From: Chloroflexota bacterium
Lineage (GTDB): Bacteria; Chloroflexota; Dormibacteria; Dormibacterales; Dormibacteraceae
Direction: 5' to 3'
Length of the DNA stretch: 36,734 nucleotides
Assembly (NCBI GenBank): GCA_005880175.1
Contig: VBJR01000231.1
Span: 1 to 36,734, forward strand
Part shown: positions 6,420 through 13,973 of the stretch, in pieces
Numbering within the stretch: the first letter of the stretch is position 1
How the letters are laid out: every line of letters starts with the position of its first letter
Notes under the pieces: generated by a model
The model's input: the letters and a program-made list of their open reading frames with translations, nothing else
The model's database searches: none
Told to the model about the DNA's origin: nothing
Program-made: the position numbers and the translations under genes

Positions 6420-7703
6420 CTGAAGCGGCTCAGACTCCTGTCGCTCGCGGCCTGCGGCGTCGGCATCCTCATCGCCCTGGCGCTGCTCCTGGTCCCTCGC
6501 GCCGCCCAACCGGGCAGCGCCATGGTCCTCGTCGCCTCCGCCACCGGCGACCGGCTGGCCGGCAAGACCGTCGTCGTCACCGGGACGCTGAATCGTTTCT
6601 CGCGCGACGAGATCCACAAGCTGATCGAGCGAGAAGGCGGGAAGGCCTCGAGCTCCGTCTCCTCGAAGACGGCCTACCTCGTCGCCGGAGAAGCGGCCGG
6701 CTCGAAACTGGAGAAGGCGAAGAGCCTCCTGCAGGAGCTGTCCGGCCGCCTGACGCCGCTGGCCGACTTCCGGCTGGTGGACCAGGACGGCCAGTCGCTC
6801 GACCGGGCCGCGCTGCTCGGGCGCGACACCGTGATCGCCGCCTTCCACACCACGTGCCACGAGACGTGCCCGCTCTACACCGGCCTGCTGTTCCAGCTCC
6901 AGAAGGTGGCCCGCGACGTCCGGCTGCTCGAGGTCACCACCGACCCGGCCACCGACACGCGGAGCGTCCTGTCCGCGTACCGGACCGGCATCGGCGCCGG
7001 CTGGACGTTCGCCACCGGCCAGGTGGACGACGTGACCTCGTTCTGGTCCCCGCTCGGCGTGTCGCTGTCCGCCGGCGACACGCACACCTCCGCGCTGGTG
7101 CTCGTGGACCGGTACGGGTTCATCCGGTCCGCGTTCAGCGGCGCGCCCGACGTCGGCGGCACGCTGCCCGGCCCGCTCCTCCAGCAGCTCGACGGCCCCG
7201 GCCGGACGCTCCTGAACGGCCACGGCCAGGGCTGGGGGGCGCCGCAGGTCGTGGACAGCCTGCGCACGCTGGCGGCGGCTGGCGCCACGTCGCTCGGCGA
7301 GCCGGCGCCCGCGTTCACCCTGCCCGCGCTCGACGGGTCGCGGCTGTCGCTCGAGCAGCTCCGCGGCCAGCCGGTCATCGTCAACTTCTGGTGGTCGGGC
7401 TGCCCGCCCTGCCGCCAGGAGATGCCGCTGCTCCAGTCGTACGCGGACGCCCACCCGAACGTGCGCCTCGTCCTGGTCGACCCGGTGGACGGGGTGGACG
7501 GCGCGCGGGCGTTCGTCGCGTCCCTCCACGTGCACGCGCCCGTCCTGCTCGACGACGGCGGCCACGTGGCGGCCGGGTACGGCGTCGCCGCGTATCCCAC
7601 CTCGATCTTCGTCCGGCCGGACGGCACCGTCGCCTCGCGATATCCGGGCGCGCTCACCGCGGACATCCTGAGCGCCCACCTGTCGAACCTCGGGGGTGGA
7701 TAG
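6420..7703 (+). CDS. Membrane-anchored BRCT - SCO1 - TlpA fusion (cytochrome oxidase assembly)
   Basis: 427 residues if started at CTG 6420; the first ATG in frame (6522) would remove the membrane anchor. Order: KRLRLL charge followed by a hydrophobic anchor (about residues 2-25); a BRCT domain at about 43-104 ([45 protein letters not shown]) of the NAD-dependent DNA ligase (LigA) type; an SCO1/SenC domain at about 112-265 with the copper ligands C146 and C150 (TCHETCP) and H222 ([11 protein letters not shown]); and a TlpA/thioredoxin domain at about 295-425 with the active site WWSGCPPC (C328, C331). SCO1 and TlpA deliver copper to, and reduce, the CuA site of cytochrome c oxidase outside the membrane, matching the adjacent ctaB. 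The BRCT insert is very odd for an exported protein, and it uses more A/T-ending codons (AAT, CGT, CGA, GAA, AAA) than the flanks. Confidence 0.8.
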   Translation: MKRLRLLSLAACGVGILIALALLLVPRAAQPGSAMVLVASATGDRLAGKTVVVTGTLNRFSRDEIHKLIEREGGKASSSVSSKTAYLVAGEAAGSKLEKAKSLLQELSGRLTPLADFRLVDQDGQSLDRAALLGRDTVIAAFHTTCHETCPLYTGLLFQLQKVARDVRLLEVTTDPATDTRSVLSAYRTGIGAGWTFATGQVDDVTSFWSPLGVSLSAGDTHTSALVLVDRYGFIRSAFSGAPDVGGTLPGPLLQQLDGPGRTLLNGHGQGWGAPQVVDSLRTLAAAGATSLGEPAPAFTLPALDGSRLSLEQLRGQPVIVNFWWSGCPPCRQEMPLLQSYADAHPNVRLVLVDPVDGVDGARAFVASLHVHAPVLLDDGGHVAAGYGVAAYPTSIFVRPDGTVASRYPGALTADILSAHLSNLGGG

Positions 7704-7706
7704 ACT
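7701..7706 (+). promoter_or_regulatory. -10 box for leaderless ctaB
   Basis: TAGACT overlaps the stop codon of the preceding gene and lies 7 nt before the ATG at 7714. Confidence 0.5.
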
Positions 7707-7713
7707 TCCAGCC

Positions 7714-8607
7714 ATGAGCCAGGCAGCCCTCCCAGGAGCCGCCGCGCGCGGTGCGTGGGACGTGCTCCGTGACTACCTCAGCCTCCTCAAGCTCCGCATC
7801 GTCCTCCTGCTGGTGGGCACCGCGGTCGGGCCGATGGTGCCGGCGGCGCGCGGACTCCCCCGTCCGGCGGAGGTGCTGGCGGTCGTGCTCGGCGGGACGC
7901 TGGCCGCCGGCGGCGCCCACGCGATCAACTGCTGGCTCGACCGGGACATCGACGCCGTGATGAAGCGGACGCGCCGCCGGCCGATCCCGGACGGGCGCAT
8001 CCCGGCCTGGCACGGGCTGGCGCTGGGCGTGGCGCTCAACGTGGCCGCGTTCGCGGTCTTCCTGGGCCTGACCAACCTGCTCGCCGCCGTCCTGGCGCTG
8101 AGCGGAACGGTGATCTACGTCTTCGTCTACACGCTGTGGCTGAAGCGGTGGACCACCCAGAACATCGTGATCGGCGGCGCGGCCGGGGCGATCCCGCCGC
8201 TCGTCGGCTGGGCGGCCGTGACCGGCCGCCTGGACCTGACCGCCATCTCGCTGTTCCTGGTGATCTTCCTCTGGACGCCGGCCCACTTCTGGGCGCTGGC
8301 GCAGCTGATGCGGCGCGACTACGAGCGGGCCAACCTGCCGATGATGCCGGTGGTGGCCGGGGACGGCCCCACCAAACGGCAGAGCCTGATCTACGCGGCG
8401 GCCACCGCCGCCGTCAGCCTGGTGCCGTTCTTCACGGGCGCGGAGGGCCTGGTGTACCTGGTCGGCGCCGCGCTACTGGGCGTCGGCCTGGTGGCCCTGG
8501 CGGCGCTCGACCTGGCCAGGGCGGGCTGGACGCGGCGCCTGTACGGGTACTCGTCGCTGTACCTCGCGGCCCTGTTCGTCCTCCTGATGGTCGGGGTGCC
8601 GCTATAG
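7714..8607 (+). CDS. ctaB: Protoheme IX farnesyltransferase (heme O synthase)
   Basis: 297 residues, UbiA-family polyprenyltransferase with about eight or nine membrane segments. The first Asp-rich motif is NCWLDRDIDAVMKRTRRRPIP and the second active loop is FLWTPAHFWALAQLMRRDYERANLPMMP, both diagnostic for CtaB/CyoE. The enzyme adds a farnesyl group to heme b, making heme O for heme-copper terminal oxidases. The start at 7714 is chosen because it lies 7 nt after a TAGACT box; an upstream start at 7696 would overlap the previous stop. The neighbouring SCO1-TlpA gene serves the same oxidase maturation. Confidence 0.95.
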   Translation: MSQAALPGAAARGAWDVLRDYLSLLKLRIVLLLVGTAVGPMVPAARGLPRPAEVLAVVLGGTLAAGGAHAINCWLDRDIDAVMKRTRRRPIPDGRIPAWHGLALGVALNVAAFAVFLGLTNLLAAVLALSGTVIYVFVYTLWLKRWTTQNIVIGGAAGAIPPLVGWAAVTGRLDLTAISLFLVIFLWTPAHFWALAQLMRRDYERANLPMMPVVAGDGPTKRQSLIYAAATAAVSLVPFFTGAEGLVYLVGAALLGVGLVALAALDLARAGWTRRLYGYSSLYLAALFVLLMVGVPL

Positions 8608-9269
8608 GCCTCGAGATCCGCCGGCTGCACCTGGCCAGCCTGCGCGGGCCCCATCAGCGCGAGGAGTGGCCCGTCCACGGGTTCGTCGTGCTGCACCCGA
8701 AGGGGGCGATGCTGATCGACACCGGCGTCGGCGGTCCCGACCGCCTGCTGACGGACTGGCGCGTGGTCAACCGGACCGCGGCCGAGGCGCTGGGCGACCA
8801 CGACCTGGTGCCCGGCGACATCAAGTTCGTGGTCAACACGCACCTCCACTTCGACCACTGCGGCCAGAACGCGGTGTTCAAGCACGCGCCGTTCTACGTC
8901 CAGCGCGTCGAGCTCGACCGCGCCCGCCGCGAGGCCCGCTGGCTGACCGATTGGTTCGACTTCGCCGGCGCCCGCTTCGAGCTGCTCGACGGTGACGCCG
9001 AGGTGCTGCCCGGCGTCCGCGTCGTGGCGACGCCCGGCCATACCACCGGCCACCAGTCCGTGGTGATCGACGGGGACGGGGAGGAGATCCTGATCGGCGA
9101 CGCGGCGTACACGCCGGCCATCTACGGCCAGCCCGAGGCCGGCGCCGACGAGCTGCCGCCCGGCCAGGCGGCCGACCATGACGCCTGGAGCGCCTCGCTG
9201 CGCCGCCTCCACGACGCCCGTCCCCGGCACGTCCACTTCTGCCACCACACGCGCGTCGTCCACGGCTGA
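8604..9269 (+). CDS. Metallo-beta-lactamase-fold hydrolase, N-acyl homoserine lactonase-like
   Basis: About 221 residues. The dinuclear metal-binding motif is NTHLHFDHCGQN (HxHxDH), followed by ATPGHTTGHQS, then GDAAYTP, and a C-terminal HFCHHTRV histidine cluster. Spacing and motifs resemble AiiA-type lactonases and related esterases of the MBL superfamily. The start is uncertain: the conserved N-terminus (LEIRRLHLASLRGP) is preceded by no ATG, GTG or TTG, only an ATA at 8604 overlapping the ctaB stop, or CTG at 8628, so translation is probably coupled to ctaB. The substrate is unknown; quorum quenching is only one possibility. Confidence 0.8.
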   Translation: MGLEIRRLHLASLRGPHQREEWPVHGFVVLHPKGAMLIDTGVGGPDRLLTDWRVVNRTAAEALGDHDLVPGDIKFVVNTHLHFDHCGQNAVFKHAPFYVQRVELDRARREARWLTDWFDFAGARFELLDGDAEVLPGVRVVATPGHTTGHQSVVIDGDGEEILIGDAAYTPAIYGQPEAGADELPPGQAADHDAWSASLRRLHDARPRHVHFCHHTRVVHG

Positions 9270-9303
9270 GCCCTGGACACCACGTGTCCGCGGCCCGAAC
9301 GCA

Positions 9304-9325
9304 CTACTTGTTGGTCAGCAAGTAG
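9304..9325. promoter_or_regulatory. Palindromic operator upstream of the thiolase promoter
   Basis: CTACTTG (9304-9310) and CAAGTAG (9319-9325) are exact inverted repeats around 8 nt, ending 3 bp before the -35 box. Size and symmetry fit a TetR-family operator; lipid-metabolism genes such as thiolases are often controlled this way. The regulator is not in the window. Confidence 0.5.
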
Positions 9326-9328
9326 GAC

Positions 9329-9357
9329 TTGACAGCGAGCACGCAGCAAGTTAGGGT
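9329..9357 (+). promoter_or_regulatory. Sigma-70-type promoter of the thiolase gene
   Basis: Consensus TTGACA (9329-9334), exactly 17 bp, then TAGGGT (9352-9357). The start codon is at 9400, so this gene has an untranslated leader of about 35 nt, unlike many neighbours. Confidence 0.7.
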
Positions 9358-9399
9358 CAAGCTCTCCGGTCACTCGGGGGTTGAGGGGCGCGCGCGAGC

Positions 9400-10575
9400 A
9401 TGAGAGACGTCTGGATCCGCGGGGTGTCGATGACGCGGTTCGGCAAGCACCTCGAGCGCACCGGCCGCGACCTGGCCGAGGAGGCGGTCCGGGGTGCGCT
9501 GCGGGACGCGTCCATCGAGCCGCACGACGTCCAGGCGGCGGTGGCCGGCAACGCGGCCGCGGGCCTCATGAGCGGGCAGGAGTCGATCCGGGCGCAGGTC
9601 GTGCTGCGCCATACGGGCCTGCTCGGGGTCCCCCTGGTCAATGTCGAGAACGGCTGCGCCACCGCGTCCACCGCGCTCCACCTGGGCTGGCAGTCGGTGG
9701 CGGGCGGCATGCACGACTGGGTGCTCGTCCTCGGCTGGGAGAAGGTCTGCGGCGATGACCGGGCCCGGCCGCTGGTCGCCCTCAACGCGAGCACGGACCT
9801 GACCGAGCTGGTCGAGGTCTTCGGCGCGGACGAGGAGCCCCCGCGCAGCGCCTTCGCGGACCTGTACGGCGCGTTCGCGTCCGGGAACGGCCGGGACCGC
9901 TTCAGCCGCGAGAGCCTGGCCCTGGTCTCGGTCAAGAACCACGAGCACGGCGCGCTCAACCCGTGCGCCCGCTATACGCGTCCGGTGACGGTGGCGGAGG
10001 TGCTGGCCTCCCGGCAGGTGGCCGGCCCGCTCACCCTGCTGATGTGCTCGATGTTGAGCGACGGGGCGGCCTGCCTCGTGCTCTCGTCGACCCCGCCGCC
10101 GGCCGGCGAGCCGGCGGTCCGCATCGTGGCCTCGGCGCTGGCCTCCGGCCGCGGCGACGACCTGCGCCGGCCCTCGGCCGTGCAGCGGGCCGTGCGCGAG
10201 GCCGAGGAGACGGCCGGGATGGGCCTGGGGGACATGGACGTCGTGGAGCTCCACGACGCGACCGCCGTCGCCGAGCTGGCCCTCTACGAGGAGGTGGGCC
10301 TGTGCCCGCCCGGCGACGCCGAGCGCCTGGTCGTGGACCGGGTGACGTGGCTGGGCGGGCGGGTGCCCGTCAACACCAGCGGCGGCCTGCTCGCCCGCGG
10401 CCACCCGATGGGGGCGACGGGCCTCGCCCAGGTGGTGGAGCTGACGCTGCAGCTGCAGGGCCGCTGCGGGCCGCGCCAGGTGCCCGACGCCCGGCTGGCC
10501 CTGGCCGAGAACGCCGGCGGCTGGGTCGGCTCCGACGTCGCCGCCTGCGGCGTCCACGTCCTGGAGCGTTCCTGA
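9400..10575 (+). CDS. Thiolase (SCP-x / acetyl-CoA acetyltransferase family)
   Basis: 391 residues. The acylated nucleophile cysteine is in NVENGCATAS (about residue 87). The C-terminal catalytic elements are NTSGGLLARGHPMGATGLAQ (conserved His) and ENAGG. The ELHDATAVAELALYE segment is typical of the SCP-x-like, non-decarboxylating thiolases that cleave steroid or branched side-chain beta-ketoacyl-CoA. Such enzymes usually work with a DUF35 OB-fold partner; none is adjacent here. Strong promoter and palindromic operator upstream indicate induction. Substrate not determinable. Confidence 0.88.
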   Translation: MRDVWIRGVSMTRFGKHLERTGRDLAEEAVRGALRDASIEPHDVQAAVAGNAAAGLMSGQESIRAQVVLRHTGLLGVPLVNVENGCATASTALHLGWQSVAGGMHDWVLVLGWEKVCGDDRARPLVALNASTDLTELVEVFGADEEPPRSAFADLYGAFASGNGRDRFSRESLALVSVKNHEHGALNPCARYTRPVTVAEVLASRQVAGPLTLLMCSMLSDGAACLVLSSTPPPAGEPAVRIVASALASGRGDDLRRPSAVQRAVREAEETAGMGLGDMDVVELHDATAVAELALYEEVGLCPPGDAERLVVDRVTWLGGRVPVNTSGGLLARGHPMGATGLAQVVELTLQLQGRCGPRQVPDARLALAENAGGWVGSDVAACGVHVLERS

Positions 10576-10598
10576 GCGGCCGCCCCGGGCCGGGTCGC

Positions 10599-10604
10599 TA
10601 CCGT
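10599..10604 (+). promoter_or_regulatory. -10 box for leaderless rhodanese gene
   Basis: TACCGT lies 7 nt before the ATG at 10612. Confidence 0.5.
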
Positions 10605-10611
10605 TGCTCCC

Positions 10612-11448
10612 ATGACCTCTGGACCGCTCGTCAGCGCCGCCTGGCTGGCCGACCACCACCGTGACCCGGACGTGCGGGTCGTCGACCTGCGCTGGTACCT
10701 GGACGGCCGGTCCGGCCAGGCCGCCTACGACGCCGGCCACGTGCCGGGCGCCGTCTTCGTCGACCTGAACGCGATCAGCGGCCACGAGCCCGGCCGCGGC
10801 CGCCACCCGCTGCCCGACCCCGCCGTCTTCGAGGCCGCCATGCGCGCGGCCGGCGTCGGCCCCGAGACCACCGCGGTCGTGTACGACGACGGCGGCGGCG
10901 CGGTCGCGGCCCGCCTCTGGTGGATGCTGCGCTACTTCGGCCACGACCGGGCGGCCGTGCTGGACGGCGGCATCCAGGCCTGGCCGGGCGAGCTCAGCAC
11001 GGAGCCCGAGCGGCCGGCGCCCGGCGACTTCGCGGCCGGGGCGCCCCGCGAGGAGCTCAAGCTCGAGTACGAGGACGTCCGCCGGCTGCCCGCGGGCACG
11101 CTGCTGCTGGACGCGCGCCCGGGCGAGCGCTACCGCGGCGAGACCGAGCCGGTGGACCCGGTCGCCGGCCACATCCCCGGCGCCCGCAGCGCGCCGGCCC
11201 TGGCCACCAACCTCGACGGCGACCGCCGCTTCCTGCCGCCCGACGAGCTGCGCCGGCGGTACGAGGCGCTCGGCGCCGGCGGCGGGCGCGACGTCGTCGT
11301 CTACTGCGGCTCCGGCGTCAGCGCGTGCCACGACCTGCTGGCGATGGAGGTGGCGGGGCTGACCGGGGCCCGGCTGTACCCGGGCTCGTGGAGCGAGTGG
11401 TCGGCCCACCCCGAGGCCCCGGTGGCCACGGGCGAAGAGGTACAGTAG
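10612..11448 (+). CDS. Tandem-domain rhodanese sulfurtransferase
   Basis: 278 residues in two rhodanese domains. The N-terminal one (about 5-125; VVDLRWYLDG, GHVPGAVFVDL, VVYDDGGGAVAARLWWMLRYFGH) is inactive, with Asp where the catalytic cysteine would be. The C-terminal one (about 145-275; LLDARPGERYRGE, GHIPGARS) has the active loop VVYCGSGVSA, whose Cys carries the persulfide. Length and layout fit thiosulfate or 3-mercaptopyruvate sulfurtransferase; the substrate preference is not certain. It is translated alone from a leaderless message just ahead of the enoyl reductase. Confidence 0.92.
   Translation: MTSGPLVSAAWLADHHRDPDVRVVDLRWYLDGRSGQAAYDAGHVPGAVFVDLNAISGHEPGRGRHPLPDPAVFEAAMRAAGVGPETTAVVYDDGGGAVAARLWWMLRYFGHDRAAVLDGGIQAWPGELSTEPERPAPGDFAAGAPREELKLEYEDVRRLPAGTLLLDARPGERYRGETEPVDPVAGHIPGARSAPALATNLDGDRRFLPPDELRRRYEALGAGGGRDVVVYCGSGVSACHDLLAMEVAGLTGARLYPGSWSEWSAHPEAPVATGEEVQ
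11441..11446 (+). promoter_or_regulatory. -10 box for leaderless fabI
   Basis: TACAGT overlaps the end of the rhodanese gene and lies 8 nt before the ATG at 11455. Confidence 0.5.
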
Positions 11449-11454
11449 CCCCCC

Positions 11455-12243
11455 ATGCTGCTCGACGGAAAGAAGCTCCTGGTCACCGGCGTGCTCGACC
11501 GGCGGAGCATCGCCTTCTCGATCGCGGAGGAGGCCCAGAAGGCCGGCGCCGAGATCGTGCTCACCAGCTTCGGCCGCGTCGCCAACATCACGAAGATGAT
11601 GGCCAAGCGCCTGCCGACCACCCCGGACGTGCTGGAGCTGGACGCCACGAAGGCGGAGGACGCCGCGGCCGTCTGCGAGGAGCTGCGGCGCCGCTGGGGC
11701 CGCCTCGACGGCTGGGTGCACTCGATCGCGTTCGCGCCCGACGACGCGCTCGGCGGCAACTTCCTCAACACCCCCTGGCCCAGCGCGTCCACCGCGTACC
11801 AGATCAGCGCGTTCTCGCTCAAGGAGATCGCGGTGGGCCTGCTGCCGGTGATGCGGGACCACGGCGGCTCGATCGTCACGATGGACTTCGACAATTCCGT
11901 GCACGCCTGGCCCTCGTACGACTGGATGGGGGTCAGCAAGGCGGCGCTGGTGGCGGTCGTGCGCTACCTGGCACGCGACCTGGGCCGGTACCGCATCCGC
12001 GTGAACGCCGTCTCGGCCGGCCCGGTGCGGACGATGGCGGCCAAGGGCGTGCCCGGCTTCGGCGCGATCGAGGAGGCCTGGAACCGGCGCGCCCCGCTCG
12101 GTTGGGACACCTCGGACCCGGTGCCGCCCGCCCGGACGGTGTGCGCGCTGCTCAGCGACTACCTGCCGTCCACCACCGGCGAGGTGATCCACGCCGACGG
12201 CGGCCACCACGCGATGGGAGTCGAGCTGCCGGCCGCGGATTGA
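11455..12243 (+). CDS. fabI: Enoyl-[acyl-carrier-protein] reductase (NADH), FabI/InhA type
   Basis: 262 residues, short-chain dehydrogenase of the enoyl reductase group. The N-terminal cofactor site is LLVTGVLDRRSIAFSIA (the FabI variant of the glycine motif), HSIAFAP follows the cofactor strand, and the catalytic Tyr-x6-Lys is in SYDWMGVSK. RIRVNAVSAGPVRTMAAKG and EVIHADGGHHAMG are the usual C-terminal parts. It catalyses the last reduction of each fatty-acid elongation cycle. The YDWM context is closer to actinobacterial InhA than to E. coli FabI. No fabG/maoA-type partner is adjacent. Confidence 0.93.
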   Translation: MLLDGKKLLVTGVLDRRSIAFSIAEEAQKAGAEIVLTSFGRVANITKMMAKRLPTTPDVLELDATKAEDAAAVCEELRRRWGRLDGWVHSIAFAPDDALGGNFLNTPWPSASTAYQISAFSLKEIAVGLLPVMRDHGGSIVTMDFDNSVHAWPSYDWMGVSKAALVAVVRYLARDLGRYRIRVNAVSAGPVRTMAAKGVPGFGAIEEAWNRRAPLGWDTSDPVPPARTVCALLSDYLPSTTGEVIHADGGHHAMGVELPAAD

Positions 12244-12288
12244 CATCCGGGAACGGACATGGACAACGCCGGGTCTACGCGCTAGATT

Positions 12289-12318
12289 GCGTTGTGCATG
12301 GGTCGTCATGCGCAACGC
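12289..12318. promoter_or_regulatory. 30-bp inverted repeat, candidate operator
   Basis: GCGTTGTGCATG (12289-12300) and CATGCGCAACGC (12307-12318) pair at 11 of 12 positions around GGTCGT. It directly follows a TAGATT hexamer (12283-12288), placing the palindrome over the predicted transcription start, as expected of a repressor site. It could instead be a U-less terminator for fabI. Confidence 0.45.
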
Positions 12319-12384
12319 CCCCGGCTCGAGCGGACTGACCGAACGTCAGGTGTTCGTTGGGCTTCCGACCCCTCCCAAACGCGC

Positions 12385-12390
12385 GACAAT
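12385..12390 (+). promoter_or_regulatory. -10 box of the DJ-1/PfpI gene
   Basis: GACAAT lies 9 nt before the TTG start at 12400, consistent with a leaderless message. Confidence 0.4.
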
Positions 12391-12399
12391 TGAGACGGG

Positions 12400-13029
12400 T
12401 TGGACATCGGGCTCCTGGTCTATCCAAGACATACGCCCCTGGATCTCATCGGCCCGTGGGAGGTCCTGGTCCGTCTGCCCGGTGCGCGAACCCACCTGAT
12501 CTGGACCCGGCCGGGTCCCGTCCAGGCCGACGGCGGCATCGAGATCAGCGCCAGCGTCTCCTTCGCGGATTCGCCGCTGCTCGACATGCTGGTCGTTCCC
12601 GGCGGCCCGGGCCAGCTCTCGCTGATGAAGCACTCGCTGCTGCTGGAGTTCATCCGCGACTGCGCCGAGCGGTCGGCCTGGGTGTGCTCGGTGTGCACCG
12701 GCGCGCTGCTGCTGGCGCAGGCGGGCGTGCTGCGGGGGCGGCGGGCGACCACGCACTGGCTCGCCCGGGACACGCTGCGCCAGTACGGCGTCGAGGTGGT
12801 GGATGACCGGTACGTGTTCGACGGCAAGTTCGCGACCGCGGCGGGGGTCTCCGCGGGCATCGATCTCGCGCTCGAGCTCGTCCGGCGGGTGTCCGGCGAC
12901 GAGGCGGCCTGCGAGATCGGGCTCCAGATCGAGTACGACCCGACGCCGCCGCTCGACTGCGGCTCGCCGGCGAAGGCGCCCGGCGAGGTGGTACGCGGTC
13001 TCAGGGAGCGGGCGCGCCGGTATCGCTGA
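12400..13029 (+). CDS. DJ-1/PfpI family protein (isonitrile hydratase-like)
   Basis: 209 residues from TTG. The single flavodoxin-like domain contains the nucleophile elbow VCSVCTGALLLAQAGVL followed by GRRATTHWLARD, which matches the glutamine-amidotransferase-like group containing isonitrile hydratases and the N-terminal domains of AraC-type regulators (no AraC helix-turn-helix follows here). The N-terminal Asp (LDLIGPWEV) and the GGPGQ loop are also conserved. Isonitrile hydration is a reasonable guess, but other small-molecule hydrolase or stress roles are possible. Confidence 0.85.
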   Translation: MDIGLLVYPRHTPLDLIGPWEVLVRLPGARTHLIWTRPGPVQADGGIEISASVSFADSPLLDMLVVPGGPGQLSLMKHSLLLEFIRDCAERSAWVCSVCTGALLLAQAGVLRGRRATTHWLARDTLRQYGVEVVDDRYVFDGKFATAAGVSAGIDLALELVRRVSGDEAACEIGLQIEYDPTPPLDCGSPAKAPGEVVRGLRERARRYR

Positions 13030-13032
13030 ACC

Positions 13033-13049
13033 CCTTGCTGCCCGCAAGG
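13033..13049 (+). terminator. Weak hairpin after the DJ-1/PfpI gene
   Basis: CCTTGC and GCAAGG pair around a 5-nt loop 3 bp past the stop codon. No U-tract follows. Confidence 0.3.
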
Positions 13050-13124
13050 ACCCTATATGTGGTGGCTGTTGTCCGATGAGACCCCACATGCTGCTACACT
13101 ACTGCCAGTGCTCCGTACCAGGGG

Positions 13125-13547
13125 GTGTCAGGCTTGCGTGAGTGCCTAGTTATCTACGTCGATGCGGCGCTCGACAAGAACGGCCGGGCCGGATGTGGCC
13201 TGGCCGTTTTTGTTAGGGGTCGGGCGGTGTACACGGAGTCGTTCGGCTTCGCCCACCAGGGCGGCTCCGCCCAGCTGGAGGCGCACGTCTGCGCCGCCGC
13301 GCTGGACCTCGCCGCCGCGCGCTGGCCCCTCCACCGCGTGGTGGTGCGGACGGACTGTGCCCCCGTGGTGCGCAGCCGCTTCCCCTCCAGCGAGACCTTC
13401 CGGGTGGCGGTGCACGAGGTTCGTGAGCGCATCCGGCGTGGCCACCGCGTGGTGCGCTACGTGAGCAGGAAGGCGAATCCCGCGCACGAACTGGCGCGCG
13501 AAGGGCTGAAGAAGTTGATCAGGCAAGGGCTCCCGGCGGCGGCGTAA
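13125..13547 (+). CDS. RNase H-like fold protein
   Basis: 140 residues. The metal-ligand pattern of the RNase H superfamily is present: Asp in IYVDAAL, Glu in GSAQLEAHV, Asp in VVRTDCAPV, and a C-terminal ANPAHELARE in place of the last His/Asp region. This matches small bacterial RNase HI-like (RVT_3) proteins, which would cut RNA in RNA-DNA hybrids. GTG 13125 is taken as start; TTG 13134 (MRECLVIYVD) is an equally good alternative and gives the shorter N-terminus typical of the family. A possible -10 box TACACT lies at 13095-13100. Confidence 0.75.
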   Translation: MSGLRECLVIYVDAALDKNGRAGCGLAVFVRGRAVYTESFGFAHQGGSAQLEAHVCAAALDLAAARWPLHRVVVRTDCAPVVRSRFPSSETFRVAVHEVRERIRRGHRVVRYVSRKANPAHELAREGLKKLIRQGLPAAA

Positions 13548-13604
13548 CACAGCGATATACTCCGCGTCGTTCGTCGTCGGACAACTGCAAACGGGAGCCA
13601 CACA

Positions 13605-13973
13605 ATGGCAGAGGAAGACAGCGCGCCGGCGCCGCGCCGCAGTGGCCGACCGGGTGGTAGCGCGTCGGCCGCTCGTTCCGCACCGACCGCACGCCGCAAG
13701 CGCATCGGGGGCGCGGAGCTGGTGGAGACCCTCAACGAGATGGTCACTCAGTTGATCAAGGAGAACCGCAGCCTGAAGCGCCAGCTCGCCAGGCTCACGG
13801 CGGGAGGCATGGAGACGGCGAACGGCGCCACGGACCGGACGCTGCGCGCGCTCCAGCGCAAGGTGCAGCGCGCGGTGGCGCCGACGCCGGCGACGCGCCG
13901 GCGGCGCAGCTCCAGCACCGCGCAGCGCCCCACTCGTCGGCGCAGCGCCGAGGGCGGCTCCGCCTCTCAGTAG
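13605..13973 (+). CDS. Small basic coiled-coil protein
   Basis: 122 residues with a clear ribosome-binding site (GGGAG, 8 nt before ATG). A disordered Ser/Pro/Arg-rich N-terminus precedes an amphipathic helix at about 35-65 (LVETLNEMVTQLIKENRSLKRQLARL), a probable coiled coil, and then a strongly basic tail rich in Arg and Ser. Composition suggests DNA or RNA binding, perhaps nucleoid-associated, but no family was recognised. A TATACT hexamer about 50 bp upstream could be its -10 box. Its stop overlaps the convergent zinc-ribbon gene by 7 bp. Confidence 0.65.
   Translation: MAEEDSAPAPRRSGRPGGSASAARSAPTARRKRIGGAELVETLNEMVTQLIKENRSLKRQLARLTAGGMETANGATDRTLRALQRKVQRAVAPTPATRRRRSSSTAQRPTRRRSAEGGSASQ

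Noticed and set aside
9370..12315. Minus-strand frame of about 980 codons
   Set aside because: Antisense to thiolase, rhodanese and fabI, which are all well supported.
12298..12393. 31-codon frame after the TAGATT box
   Set aside because: Arg-rich with no recognisable features, and it overlaps the palindrome and the next promoter; probably chance.
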